DNA of 64,000 nt from NCBI RefSeq assembly GCF_000226975.2, contig NZ_CP019285.1, positions 3,906,001 through 3,970,000 of the forward strand, given 5' to 3'. Both the position numbers and the translations under genes were made by a program. Shown here piece by piece: positions 25,538 through 34,673 of this stretch. The notes beneath the pieces are model-generated. The model was given only the letters and a program-made list of their open reading frames with translations. It searched no databases and was not told where the DNA came from. The DNA is from Halobiforma lacisalsi AJ5 (GTDB lineage: Archaea > Halobacteriota > Halobacteria > Halobacteriales > Natrialbaceae). How positions within the stretch are numbered: the stretch's first letter is position 1; every line of letters begins with the position of its first letter.

Positions 25538-26104
25538 ATGGTCGATCCGAACGACGACCCGATCGAACTCGTTTCGTCGGGACACGACGCCTGGCGCGAG
25601 CGCTTCGCCGCCGAGCGCGACCGTGTTCGCGAGACGCTGCACGACGCGGCCCTCGAGTCCGCTCTCGAGCGCGTCGAACACGTCGGCTCGACGGCCGTGC
25701 CCGGACTCCCGGCGAAGGACATCGTGGACCTGGACGTGGTCGTCGCCGACGACGCGGTCGCGTCGGTGTCGCGCACCCTCGAGACCGAACTCGGCGGCAC
25801 CAGAATGGAGAACAGCGACGAGTGGCACCCGCTCTTCCGGCGGGAGAACGGCCAGCGGTTCAACGACCACGTGTTCGCTGCCTCGGCCGACGGCTGGCGG
25901 ATCAGCGTCGTCACACGGGACGTGCTGGCGTCCCGTCCCGACCTTCGCGAGGAGTACGCGGCGCTGAAACGCGACCTCGCCGGCGGCACCGACGACCTGA
26001 CGGAGTACTCCGTGGGGAAGACTGCCTTCGTCGAACGTGTCCTCGAGATCGCCCGAACCGACGAGGCTCTCTCGTTTGCATTCGAGGTACCGACCGTGGA
26101 GTGA
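25538..26104 (+). CDS. GrpB-family (UPF0157) nucleotidyltransferase-like protein
   Basis: A 188-residue protein of the GrpB/UPF0157 family, a nucleotidyltransferase-fold group. The marks are VEHVGSTAVPGLPAKDIVDLDVVV (residues about 47-70, containing the GS motif and the DxD metal pair), HPLFRRENGQRFNDHVF and YAALKRDLA. It is attached downstream of the F420 oxidoreductase, 44 bases after its stop. Substrate unknown; some relatives are fused to CoA-biosynthesis enzymes. Confidence 0.88.
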   Translation: MVDPNDDPIELVSSGHDAWRERFAAERDRVRETLHDAALESALERVEHVGSTAVPGLPAKDIVDLDVVVADDAVASVSRTLETELGGTRMENSDEWHPLFRRENGQRFNDHVFAASADGWRISVVTRDVLASRPDLREEYAALKRDLAGGTDDLTEYSVGKTAFVERVLEIARTDEALSFAFEVPTVE

Positions 26105-26149
26105 TCCGCTGCGGGGGTGAGCCCGAGCGGTGTGCGGGCGACGTGGTCG

Positions 26150-26488
26150 TTATCCCGCCGAATCGAGCGCCCGGACCCCGATCCGGCCGTCGTCGGAAAT
26201 TTCGACCGCGTAGACCTGGCCCTGGTCGTCCGACACATCGAACGAGACCACGACGTTACCGTCGCCAGTTCCGTCGCCGAGCAGCGTGTCGATCGCGCCC
26301 GGGTCGACGTGTTCGTGGAGGACGAAGCCGAGTGCCGTCGGGGCCTCGAGCGGGTCGACGTCGGCGACGGCACAGATCGCGTGGACGACGGCGATGCTGG
26401 CCGGCGTCTCCGCGTCGTACTCGTACTCGATCGCGTCCGGACTGGAGTCCGTGCCGAGTTCGCGGACGGCTGGGTTCGTCGCGTTCAT
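26150..26488 (-). CDS. stand-alone HalOD1 domain protein
   Basis: A 112-residue protein. The HalOD1 core is visible in SIAVVHAICAVADVDPLEAP, LHEHVDPGAIDTLLGDG and VSFDVSDDQGQVYAVEISDDGRI. An acidic N-terminal extension of about 30 residues contains EYEYDAET, common in these proteins. The ATG at 26488 lies in a divergent arrangement with the aldo/keto reductase (139-base spacer). Output role not known. Confidence 0.8.
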   Translation of the reverse strand: MNATNPAVRELGTDSSPDAIEYEYDAETPASIAVVHAICAVADVDPLEAPTALGFVLHEHVDPGAIDTLLGDGTGDGNVVVSFDVSDDQGQVYAVEISDDGRIGVRALDSAG

Positions 26489-26626
26489 CGTGGACCGTAC
26501 CCCTCCAGCCGGAAAGACGGCTGGGGATGCATTCGCAGGCGAGGCGCTCGAACGAGCGGGCCGCCGGTCGCCCACACGTTGGCCGCTTCCCAATCGGTTT
26601 TGGGTCCCGCGGGCGAACCCGGCGAC

Positions 26627-27625
26627 ATGGAGTACACCACCCTCGGTAACACCGGGACGACCGTCTCGAAGCTCTGTTTCGGCACCTGGCGGTTCGGGAA
26701 GACACACGGCGACACCGTCGAAACCGACCGCGAGGAGGCCCACGAACTCCTCGATACCGTCTGGGAGAACGGCATCAACTTCATCGACACCGCCAACGTC
26801 TACGGCGATCCGGACGGCACCAGCGAGGAGTGGATCGGCGAGTGGCTCGACGAGTACGACCGCGAGGACTTCGTGATCGCCTCGAAGGTCTACTTCCCGT
26901 TCGACGGCTGGGGCGAACCCGGGCCGAACGACTCCGGACTCGGCCGCAAGCACATTCGCGCACAGGTCGAAGGGACGCTCGAGCGACTCGGGACGGACTA
27001 CCTCGACCTCTACTACATCCACCGCTGGGACGACGACACGCCGATCAGGGAGACCCTCTCGGTGCTCACCGAACTCGTCCGCGAGGGGAAGGTCCACTAC
27101 CTCGGTGCGAGTTCGATGGCCGCCTGGAAACTCACGAAGGCGCTGTGGACGAGCGACGTCGAGGGTCTCGAGCGGTTCGACGTCACCCAGCCGATGGTCA
27201 ACGCCGTCGAGTACGACGACGTGAGCGACTACCTCGACGTCTGTGCGGACCAGGACGTCGCCGTCTGTCCGTACTCGCCGCTGGCTGGCGGCTTCCTCAC
27301 CGGGAAGTACGAGCGAACCGACGAGGGTGGATTCGAAGCGCCCGACGGCTCGCGGGGTAGCCTCGACGACATGTTCGACGAGTACTACGTCACCGAACGC
27401 GCCTGGGACGTCCTCGACGCCGTCGAATCCGTCGCCGACGAGGTCGGCGCGACGCCGGCCCAGGTCTCGCTGCGCTGGCTCATCGAGCAGGACCGGTTTA
27501 CCTGCGTCCCGATCGTCGGCGCGCGGACACCGGAGCAACTCGAGGAAAACGTCGGCGCGGTCGAGATCGACCTGACCGACGAGCAGTTCGAGCACATCGA
27601 CGCGGCGCGAGCCGATACCGAGTAG
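26627..27625 (+). CDS. aldo/keto reductase
   Basis: A 332-residue NADPH-dependent TIM-barrel reductase. The catalytic tetrad is visible: Asp in NFIDTANVYGDP (with Tyr), Lys in FVIASKVYFPF and His in DLYYIHRWDDDTP. The C-terminal cofactor segment reads CVPIVGARTPEQLEENVGAVEIDL, as in the KCNAB-like/YghZ-like aldo/keto reductases. Start ATG 26627 begins the conserved MEYTTLGNTGTTVSKLCFGT strand (given as a description). It probably reduces aldehydes or ketones of sugars or steroids; the substrate is not identifiable. Confidence 0.92.
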   Translation: MEYTTLGNTGTTVSKLCFGTWRFGKTHGDTVETDREEAHELLDTVWENGINFIDTANVYGDPDGTSEEWIGEWLDEYDREDFVIASKVYFPFDGWGEPGPNDSGLGRKHIRAQVEGTLERLGTDYLDLYYIHRWDDDTPIRETLSVLTELVREGKVHYLGASSMAAWKLTKALWTSDVEGLERFDVTQPMVNAVEYDDVSDYLDVCADQDVAVCPYSPLAGGFLTGKYERTDEGGFEAPDGSRGSLDDMFDEYYVTERAWDVLDAVESVADEVGATPAQVSLRWLIEQDRFTCVPIVGARTPEQLEENVGAVEIDLTDEQFEHIDAARADTE

Positions 27626-27644
27626 CGCCGACCGCCTGCTCGAA

Positions 27645-28349
27645 TTACAGCGCGTCCTCGATCGTCTCGACGACCGCGTCGGGATCCGTCGCCCGGTCGA
27701 CGCTCTCGCCGTCGACGAACACCGTCGGCGTTCCGGTAACGTCCCGTTCGTCGCCCCGTTCCCAGTCCGCGGCGAGCGTCGGGTAGTAGGTCTCGTTCTC
27801 GAGGGCGGTGGCGACTGCGTCCGGGTCGTTGTCGGGGTCGGAGTCGGGACCACCGGCAGCATCACTCTCGAGCGATTCCGCAAGCGTCACCAGCCCGTCG
27901 TCGGTCCAGTCCTCGTCGTCGCCGGTCATCACCGCCTGCTTGTAGTCGAAAAACAGCCCGTTCGGATCCCCGGAGCCGTCCTCGTCCTCGTCCTGCCCGT
28001 CGCCTCGGGTCCCGTCCTGCACCGCCCGCGCGGCGTTCGCCATCGCAATCGACTCGTCGGCGGCCATCACGGGAAAGTCGTAGTGGCGGAACTCGATCTC
28101 GTCGGTCGCGACGTACTCGTCCTCGAGGATCGGGAACACGTCAGTCTCGAAGTCCAGACAGTGCGAGCAGCCGAGGTCCTCGTACACTGCGACGGTCACC
28201 TGGCCGTCGCCCAGCGTCGGCGTCGGCACCTGACGGTCGGGATCGACGTCCTCGAGTGCGGCGGGCATCGAAGCATCGAACAGCGTGGCACAACCGGCGA
28301 GGGCGACCGACGAAACGCCCGCGGCGGCGAGAAACGAGCGACGGTGCAT
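27645..28349 (-). CDS. DsbA-like thioredoxin-fold lipoprotein
   Basis: A 234-residue exported protein. The N-terminus MHRRSFLAAAG leads to a lipobox ending at Cys20 (LAGC), so it is a membrane-anchored lipoprotein. A DsbA/thioredoxin-like domain follows with the active-site pair CSHC at residues 61-64 (YEDLGCSHCLDFETDVFPIL) and a cis-Pro region GTPTVFVDGE near the end. Between them lies an acidic loop rich in Asp. It likely catalyses thiol-disulfide exchange outside the membrane. The ATG at 28349 was chosen because it begins the signal. Confidence 0.88.
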   Translation of the reverse strand: MHRRSFLAAAGVSSVALAGCATLFDASMPAALEDVDPDRQVPTPTLGDGQVTVAVYEDLGCSHCLDFETDVFPILEDEYVATDEIEFRHYDFPVMAADESIAMANAARAVQDGTRGDGQDEDEDGSGDPNGLFFDYKQAVMTGDDEDWTDDGLVTLAESLESDAAGGPDSDPDNDPDAVATALENETYYPTLAADWERGDERDVTGTPTVFVDGESVDRATDPDAVVETIEDAL

Positions 28350-28525
28350 GGACCACCGTAGCGTTCGAACGGGGTTATCGGTGTCGACACGCCTGGAAGA
28401 CTCGAGGAGAGGGAAAGCGCGTCCGGGCAATCAGGACGTTAGCGGACCGGATGCGACTGAGAGTTCGGTTCGATTCGGGTTGCGATAGCGTTCATCGAGC
28501 CGTCGTTTCCGATGTCCCTCGCGGG

Positions 28526-28753
28526 TCATTCCGTGAGTGGGAGGAACACGCCGAACGTCCAGACCGAGACGAAACTGACGAGGATACCGAGTCCTTCGGC
28601 GTAGGTGAACAGCCGGTCCTCCCAGCCTGGTACTCCCCCGAGAACGAACTGGCCGAACAGTTCGCCGCCAGCACCGAGCGTGAGCAGCCCGATACCGAGC
28701 AGGAATCCGGTCTTGGTCAACGCAGCGTAATCCATACCGCGGTACCGACTCAT
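28526..28753 (-). CDS. small two-helix membrane protein
   Basis: A 75-residue protein with two hydrophobic segments (about residues 17-40 and 48-70), lacking recognisable motifs beyond a haloarchaeal-style DYAALTKTG start. It reads MSRYRGMDYAALTKTGF; an ATG at 28735 (MDYAALTK) is an alternative start. It lies between the DsbA-like lipoprotein and the heme-synthesis fusion gene, but shares no obvious function with either. Confidence 0.6.
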   Translation of the reverse strand: MSRYRGMDYAALTKTGFLLGIGLLTLGAGGELFGQFVLGGVPGWEDRLFTYAEGLGILVSFVSVWTFGVFLPLTE

Positions 28754-28807
28754 AATTGAGCATTCGAACGGGCTGGATTAACAGTTTTGTTCAACTCGCC
28801 GGACAGG

Positions 28808-30256
28808 TTAGAGCACGAGCGCGTCGACGAGGACGGCGACCAGCACTGCGCCGAGGAAGGCGTTCGAGGCGTGGAACGACCGGAACGCCGCAGACTCGGT
28901 CTGTTCGAAGTGAAGCACGACGGCGGTCCAGAGAAACACGGCGCCGAAGATGGCGACCGTCGCCGCGTAGATAGCTCCGAGTTCGGTGATCCAGGCCAGC
29001 GCGACCGTCCCCACGAGCGTCGCAGCGAGGTAGTAGACGATGTGTTTGCGAGTTTCGGTTTCGCCGCGCACCACGGGCATCATCGGGAACCCGCCGCGGG
29101 CGTAGTCGTCCTTGTACGCCAGGGCGAGGTTGTAGAAGTGCGCCGGGGTCCACAGGAAGATGACGCCGGCAAGCGCCAGTCCCGGCAGACCGATCTCGTT
29201 GGTGACGGCCGCCCAGCCGATCAGCGCCGGGAGCGCGCCCGCCAGGCCGCCGATCACGGTGTTTTGGACCGTGTTGGGCTTGAGCAAGAGGGTGTAGACG
29301 ACGCTGTAAAACAGGATCGCCGCGAGACCCAGCGCTGCCGCGAGCGTGTTGATGGTCAGAAAGACGCCGATCGAGGCGACGGTCAGCAGCCCGCCGAACG
29401 CCATCGCGTTGCGGACCGGGATCAGGTCAGTCGCCAGCGGGCGATCCGACGTCCGGGACATCTTCCGGTCGACGTCGCGCTCGAGGACGTGGTTGAACGT
29501 TCCGGAGGCGCCGATGGAGAGGACGCCGCCGCCGAGCGTGGCGACGATGGTGTAGACGTCGAGCGCCGGCCCCGCGGCCAGGGCCATGCCGGCGGCCGCG
29601 ACGAGACAGAGCAGCCACATCAGCCGCGGTTTCATCATCTTGAAATAGGCGAACGCGGTGAGCCTGGCGCGGGCCAGTCCCCCCGAGGGCAGCGTCCGTT
29701 TCTCGGCTTCCACGGGTTCGGGGGCGGTGGCGGTGGCGGGGGCGGAAGCTGGTGCCGCGTCGGGCTCGAGATCGATCGCGTCGTCCTCTTCGCCGGTCGC
29801 GAGCTCGAGGTCCCAGGCGAGCGCGAGGACGACGCCGCCGAAAATGACGACGCCGAGCCCGAGATGGAGTCCGGGAGCGACGGCGGCGGGACCGAGCGTG
29901 GCGGTTGCGGCACCGACGCCCACCTGGACGGCGTAGAGGGCGGCCGAAACCACCAGCGTCGAGCGGACTCGAACGGCGGCGTCGCCCCGGACGGCGACGA
30001 ACGCCGACGCCGCGACGAGCCCGCCGACCAGGAACGCGGCGATGCGGTGCCCCCAGGCGATCACGAGTTGCGTCTGGCTCAGGGGATCGGTCGGCGCGTG
30101 ACAGGTCGGCCACGTCGAACACGCCGCGGTCGCGTTCGTGATCGACGTCGTCGCACCGACGATCAACAGCAGGTACACGCCGAGCGCGGTCGCTGCGAGC
30201 AGTGCGGAGAAGCGTCGGTGAGTCCCGATCGGACGGGGGAACGACTCTGTTGCCAC
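28808..30256 (-). CDS. ctaB: CtaA-CtaB fusion: heme A synthase-like plus protoheme IX farnesyltransferase
   Basis: A 482-residue polytopic protein. Residues 1-150 are four transmembrane helices of the CtaA/Cox15 type, with CSTWPTC (paired Cys) and WGHRIAA (heme-binding His). A linker rich in Ala/Pro/Glu (about 158-188) joins it to a UbiA-type prenyltransferase with the motif NHVLERDVDRKMSRT and later YKDDYARGGFPMM, typical of heme O synthase. The protein should farnesylate heme b to heme O for oxidase assembly, and the half-size CtaA part may assist heme A formation. Half-length CtaA modules fused to CtaB occur in other haloarchaea. Confidence 0.9.
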   Translation of the reverse strand: MATESFPRPIGTHRRFSALLAATALGVYLLLIVGATTSITNATAACSTWPTCHAPTDPLSQTQLVIAWGHRIAAFLVGGLVAASAFVAVRGDAAVRVRSTLVVSAALYAVQVGVGAATATLGPAAVAPGLHLGLGVVIFGGVVLALAWDLELATGEEDDAIDLEPDAAPASAPATATAPEPVEAEKRTLPSGGLARARLTAFAYFKMMKPRLMWLLCLVAAAGMALAAGPALDVYTIVATLGGGVLSIGASGTFNHVLERDVDRKMSRTSDRPLATDLIPVRNAMAFGGLLTVASIGVFLTINTLAAALGLAAILFYSVVYTLLLKPNTVQNTVIGGLAGALPALIGWAAVTNEIGLPGLALAGVIFLWTPAHFYNLALAYKDDYARGGFPMMPVVRGETETRKHIVYYLAATLVGTVALAWITELGAIYAATVAIFGAVFLWTAVVLHFEQTESAAFRSFHASNAFLGAVLVAVLVDALVL

Positions 30257-30345
30257 GGCTATTCTCGTCTGAACCGTTCGACTCCGCGTATTTATGCGTC
30301 CCGCTTTTTCCCCCTATCTGGAGGTCGTTTAGGGCAGTACCGCCA

Positions 30346-30711
30346 CTACATCCCCATGTCTTCGGCCGCATCCGGAACCGGGAGTTCGTGCGGCGAGACC
30401 CCGAGCAGTTCCGCCGCGTGGTCGAGCGCCATGTCGAACCCGTAGTAGCGCTCGAGTTCGTCGCCCTCGGCTGTCGGGCGGACCTTCAGCATGGCGTAGC
30501 CCTCGATGTTCTGGGCGATGGCTGCGCTGGCTGCCGTAGTGGCGCCGGTCTCGGCTCCGGGTCCGGTCCCGGTCCCGGCACGCACAAACTCGAGAACACG
30601 CTCCTCGTCGGTTTCCGTATACGTGGCCTCGATGCCGTCGTTTGCTGCGGTTCGGTCGTCACCCGTGTCGGCGTCGTCCGCATCGTCGGCGGGGGAACCG
30701 TCTGCCGTCAT
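30346..30711 (-). CDS. haloarchaeal conserved hypothetical protein (DUF7111-like)
   Basis: A 121-residue acidic protein. The N-terminal 30 residues are an Asp/Ala-rich disordered run; after GIEATYTETDEERVLEFV comes a Gly-Thr rich insertion and a conserved C-terminal half, QNIEGYAMLKVRPTAEGDEL and HAAELLGVSPHELPVPDAAEDMGM. I recognise the C-terminal pattern from haloarchaeal proteins of unknown function, recalled as DUF7111. No catalytic residue stands out. Confidence 0.7.
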   Translation of the reverse strand: MTADGSPADDADDADTGDDRTAANDGIEATYTETDEERVLEFVRAGTGTGPGAETGATTAASAAIAQNIEGYAMLKVRPTAEGDELERYYGFDMALDHAAELLGVSPHELPVPDAAEDMGM

Positions 30712-30830
30712 ACGCTCACCTCGGGAATCGAGGACCGGGAATCTATCGGTTCCGGGGAGACAGGTGGGGTTGGGCGCTCGAGGGAAGGAAGACCGATACC
30801 GATTTTTCCCCGCCCGCGGGACGGACTGTC

Positions 30831-31769
30831 GTGAGCCGAACGGAGCCGTCCGGTCGACGCCCGCTCGCCGAGTTCCGTCTCACGCGCGCGGTTGCCGTCC
30901 AGTGGCTCGTCACCGCGGTCGTCGGCTTCTTCGCGTTCGCGTACGCGTTCGGCCACGTGCTGGCCGCCGTCCGGGGGGTGGCGCTCGAGCCGATCGTCGT
31001 CGATCCCTCGCCGCTCTTTCCGGAACTGTTCGTGCTCGCGCTCGCGCTGGTAGCGCCCGTCGTCGTCCTCCACGAACTGCTTCACGGGCTCTGTATGGCC
31101 CGGTATGGGACCGACGGCGGGAGCCGCCCTGCCTTCGGGATCGGGCTCTCCCACTTCGTGTTGCCGTACGCCTACGCCGGGACCGAAGGCACCCGGTTCA
31201 CCCGCAGAGAGATGCTCGTCGTCCTGCTCGCACCCTTCGCCGGCATCACGGTGATCGGCCTCGGCGCGATGGTCGTCTACCCCTCGCCGGTACTGCTCGT
31301 CCCGCTCGCGGCCAACGCCGCCGGCTCGATCGGTGACTTCTGGATGGCCGCGACGCTGTTGCAGTATCCCGCGGACGTTCAGGTGACGGAACTCGGACTC
31401 GAGGACGACTCCACTCCCGACCAGCAGGGGTTCGCGATCTACGGTTCACCGGCCGACTCCGGTTCGGATGGAAAACGACGCGTGAGTGTGGCGGTACTCT
31501 CGAGAGGTCTCGCGGGCGCGGTCGGGACGCTGGCTGCGATCGTCGGCGTCACGATCGTCGCCGTCTTCGCCTCGCTGGCGTTCGGGTCCGGCACCGTGGC
31601 CTTCGGCGATCCGAACGGCTGGTTCCTCTTCTATCACGAACTCCGTGGCGACGGGAGCGCCGTCCTCGAGGTTCGGGCCCCGCTCGTCCTCGCTTGCGCG
31701 ACGCTGGGCGGGGTCGGCTGGACGGTCGTCGCCGCCGTGCGGGACGGATTCGCCCTCGAGTTCGAGTGA
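30831..31769 (+). CDS. DUF3267-type membrane zinc metalloprotease
   Basis: A 312-residue integral membrane protein. The zincin motif HELLH is at residues 81-85 (VVLHELLHGLCM), the second half of the motif is expected near GTRFTRREML/NAAGSIGDFWMA, and there are five or six hydrophobic segments. This fits the DUF3267 family of putative intramembrane metalloproteases related to site-2 proteases. GTG 30831 was selected because the conserved region starts shortly after and an upstream frame is low-complexity Arg-rich. A PadR-like regulator follows 49 bases later on the same strand. Confidence 0.85.
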   Translation: MSRTEPSGRRPLAEFRLTRAVAVQWLVTAVVGFFAFAYAFGHVLAAVRGVALEPIVVDPSPLFPELFVLALALVAPVVVLHELLHGLCMARYGTDGGSRPAFGIGLSHFVLPYAYAGTEGTRFTRREMLVVLLAPFAGITVIGLGAMVVYPSPVLLVPLAANAAGSIGDFWMAATLLQYPADVQVTELGLEDDSTPDQQGFAIYGSPADSGSDGKRRVSVAVLSRGLAGAVGTLAAIVGVTIVAVFASLAFGSGTVAFGDPNGWFLFYHELRGDGSAVLEVRAPLVLACATLGGVGWTVVAAVRDGFALEFE

Positions 31770-31818
31770 CCGCCCGGAAACCGTAACGAACGACGGGTTG
31801 CGCGACGGCCCTCTATCT

Positions 31819-32112
31819 ATGACGAAGTGGCTCCAGAGCGGCCGGCGACGGGACGTCTGTTTCCTGCTCGCCGCGGACGGCGAACTGCGCGGACAGCAAC
31901 TCAAGTCCCGGCTCGAGGCCCACTACGACGAGCGGATCGATCCGAAGTCGTTCTACGGCTCGCTGTCCGCGCTGGTCGATTCGGGGTTCGTCGAGGAGCG
32001 AACGGAGGGGATCCACGACGCGTACGCGCTGACCGACGCCGGGCAGCGACGCGTCGAGGACCACTACGAGTGGGTACAGGGCTGTCTCGAGGACGACGCT
32101 GGGTCAGAATAG
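31819..32112 (+). CDS. PadR-like winged-helix regulator
   Basis: A 97-residue winged HTH: WLQSGRRRDVCFLLAADGEL, GQQLKSRLEAHYDERIDPKSFYGSLSALVDSGFVEER and IHDAYALTDAGQRRVEDHYEW, matching PadR-type or phage-like MarR-fold transcription factors. It has no extra domain. Likely a repressor, with the neighbouring metalloprotease gene as possible target. ATG 31819 precedes the fold directly. Confidence 0.82.
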   Translation: MTKWLQSGRRRDVCFLLAADGELRGQQLKSRLEAHYDERIDPKSFYGSLSALVDSGFVEERTEGIHDAYALTDAGQRRVEDHYEWVQGCLEDDAGSE

Positions 32113-32221
32113 CCGCTTGCGGTCGAAAAAGCGATTCCGATCGGGGGACACAACGCCCCCTCGAGGGTTCGTCACGCCGTTCGGCTCCGCGTAGACCTCA
32201 CGGAGCCGAACGCGGGGACGA

Positions 32222-33367
32222 TCACTCCTCGAGCAACTGGTCGCCGATCGTGTTCCGGAGCACTTCGCTGGTGCCCTCGTAGATCTCGTTGAGTTTGGCG
32301 TCGCGGTAGAACCGCTCCGCCGGGAAGTCCTTCGTGTAGCCGTAGCCGCCGTGGATCTGGATGCCCTCGTTGGCGACCTCGCGGCTGACCTCGCTCGCGT
32401 ACAGTTTCGCCTGAGCGGCGTCCTTGATGTAGTTCTCGCCGCGGATCTTCTTGTCCGCGGCCTTGTGCATCAACATCTTCGCGGCCTGGATCTTCGTGTC
32501 CATGTCCGCGAGCTTGTGTTTGATCGACTGGAACTCGCCGATCGGCTGGCCGAACTGCTCGCGCTCGTTGGCGTAGTCGCGGGCGTTCTCGAAGGCCGCG
32601 CGGGCGATGCCGACGCCGCGGGCCGCGATGGTGATGCGGCCGCCGTTCAGGGTCTTCAGTGCCTGGACGAAGCCGTCACCTTCGGCGCCCAGCAGGCGGT
32701 CTTCGGGAATCCGAAGGTCGTCGAACCGGAGTTCGGCGGTCGGACACCCCTTGTCGCCGAGTTTCTCCTCCGTGTTCTCGACGATGAACCCGTCGTCCTC
32801 CTCGGGCCGGACGACGAACGAGGAGATACCCTTGTTCCCGGCTTCGGGGTCGGTCTTGGCGAACACCGTGACCGTGTCGGCGACCGAGCCGTTCGAGATC
32901 CAGAGCTTGCTGCCCTCGAGGACGTACTCGTCGCCGTCCTTCTCGGCAGTCGTTTCCATGGCAGGAACGTCGCTGCCCGCGCCGGCCTCCGACAGGGCGA
33001 ACGCGCCGACGTCGCGGCCCTCGGCCAGCGGCGTGAGGTACTCCTCCTTCTGGGACTCATCGCCGAACTCGTAGAGCATGTTGCCCGCGAGCGAGGTGTG
33101 GGCGGCGACGATCGTTCCCAGGCCGCCCGATCCGCGCGAGATTTCTTCGAGGCCGATCGCGTAGGAGTGGTAGTCGAGGCCGGCGCCGCCGTACTCCTCC
33201 GGGAAGGGCATTCCCATCAGGCCGAGTTCGCCCATCTCGTCGACGAGATCCTGGGGGAACTCGTCCTCGTGGTCGATCTCGTCGGCGACGGGGACGACCT
33301 CCTCGTCGACGAATTCCGCTACCATATCCCGGATCTGGCGCTGCTCTGCCGAGAGTGCGAAGTCCAT
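32222..33367 (-). CDS. acyl-CoA dehydrogenase
   Basis: A 381-residue FAD enzyme, with the same three-domain plan as its paralogues: MDFALSAEQRQIRDMVAEFV at the start (segment described, short-chain-type), FALSEAGAGSDVPAMETTA and LWISNGSVADT in the beta-domain, and C-terminal QIHGGYGYTKDFPAERFYRD and EIYEGTSEVLRNTI, with Glu before Gly as catalytic base. This sequence resembles short-chain (butyryl-CoA) enzymes. ATG 33367 chosen at the conserved N-terminus. Confidence 0.94.
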   Translation of the reverse strand: MDFALSAEQRQIRDMVAEFVDEEVVPVADEIDHEDEFPQDLVDEMGELGLMGMPFPEEYGGAGLDYHSYAIGLEEISRGSGGLGTIVAAHTSLAGNMLYEFGDESQKEEYLTPLAEGRDVGAFALSEAGAGSDVPAMETTAEKDGDEYVLEGSKLWISNGSVADTVTVFAKTDPEAGNKGISSFVVRPEEDDGFIVENTEEKLGDKGCPTAELRFDDLRIPEDRLLGAEGDGFVQALKTLNGGRITIAARGVGIARAAFENARDYANEREQFGQPIGEFQSIKHKLADMDTKIQAAKMLMHKAADKKIRGENYIKDAAQAKLYASEVSREVANEGIQIHGGYGYTKDFPAERFYRDAKLNEIYEGTSEVLRNTIGDQLLEE

Positions 33368-33607
33368 GTGGGACGTATCGTGGGGTCGTCCCTTCATTGT
33401 TGGTACACTCGAGTCGCGTTCACTCCGGTGGACACGATCGATATCGTCGGAACGGCCGCTTGCACGCCGGGAACACCGTCGAACGCCCGCCCGGAGCCGA
33501 CGAGGACGACGGACGGAAACGGCGATCGGTCAGGCCCGCACGTGGCGACCGTATTCCGCCGGGACCGCGGCGTTTTTCCGGGAAGGGCTCAAAATAGTCT
33601 CGAGTAG

Positions 33608-34666
33608 ATGACCTCCGGCCAGCCCGAATACGGAATCCACGCCGACCTGGAGTGGTGTTTCGACGCGGTTCACGGCGTTTCGCGGACCTTCTCGATTACT
33701 ATCGATCGGCTCGAGGAGCCGATGGCGAGACACATCTGCGTCGGCTACCTCTTATGTCGAGTCGCAGATACGATCGAGGACGCGGGCCACATCCCGCCGG
33801 AGACCCAGACCGAGTTGCTCCAGGAGTACGATCGGCTGCTCGATCCCGAGACAGACACCGACCGAACGGTCGCGACGTTCATGGAGAAAGTCGAACCCTG
33901 GCTCCCCGCCCCCGAGGAGCGCGACCAGGACTGGGAAGTCGTCGCTCGGACACCACGCGTGCTGGGGACCTTCGAGTCCCTGGACGAGGAGCCCCGGGAG
34001 ATCATGCGCGATCCGGTCCGCGAACTCGTCGACGGGATGGCGATGTTTACCGATCGCTACGCCGACGAGGGCGGACTCCGCCTGCAGACGCTCGAGGAAC
34101 TCGAGGAGTACTGCTGGTACGCTGCGGGTACGGTCGGGACGCTGATCACGGGCCTGGTCGCTCGCGGCGCCTCCGAAGAGCGAGCCGAAGAGATGCGGGA
34201 CAACGCCCGCTCGTTCGCCCTGCTCTTGCAACTGGTCAACATCGCCAAGGACGTAGAAAACGACTACCACGAGGAGAACAACGTCTACCTTCCCGCCGAG
34301 TGGCTCGCGGACGAGGAGGTGCCGGCCGAGGCGGTCACCGACGCGGAGAACCACGGCGCCGTCACGAACGTCATCCGACGGGTCACCAGTCGCGCCGAGA
34401 CGTACGTCGACGACGCTCACCGCTACCTCGAGGTCGTCCCGGAGAAACACGGCAATCGGCTGTCGGCCTGGGCGATCCCGTACCTGCTCGCGGTCGGGAC
34501 GATGCGGGAACTCCGCGAACGGCCGGAAGACGTCGTCCGCGAGGGCGACGTGAAGGTGCCACGCGCGGAAGTCTACGCGCTGATCCAGCAGTTCGAGGAC
34601 GACATCTCCCGCTCCCGACTCGAGGAACTCCGTCAGGAGATGGCGGAGAAGCCGCTGCACCACTGA
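33608..34666 (+). CDS. squalene synthase (squalene/phytoene synthase family)
   Basis: A 352-residue isoprenoid condensing enzyme. The first Asp-rich motif is DTIED (residues 54-58, LCRVADTIEDAG), a second is in LQLVNIAKDVENDYHEENNVYLP, and the squalene-synthase-type block is EEYCWYAAGTVGTLITGLV. This layout favours squalene rather than phytoene synthase. It would join two farnesyl diphosphates for squalene, abundant in haloarchaeal membranes. The gene converges with a frameshifted histidine kinase seven bases away. Confidence 0.88.
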   Translation: MTSGQPEYGIHADLEWCFDAVHGVSRTFSITIDRLEEPMARHICVGYLLCRVADTIEDAGHIPPETQTELLQEYDRLLDPETDTDRTVATFMEKVEPWLPAPEERDQDWEVVARTPRVLGTFESLDEEPREIMRDPVRELVDGMAMFTDRYADEGGLRLQTLEELEEYCWYAAGTVGTLITGLVARGASEERAEEMRDNARSFALLLQLVNIAKDVENDYHEENNVYLPAEWLADEEVPAEAVTDAENHGAVTNVIRRVTSRAETYVDDAHRYLEVVPEKHGNRLSAWAIPYLLAVGTMRELRERPEDVVREGDVKVPRAEVYALIQQFEDDISRSRLEELRQEMAEKPLHH

Positions 34667-34673
34667 TCTCTCG

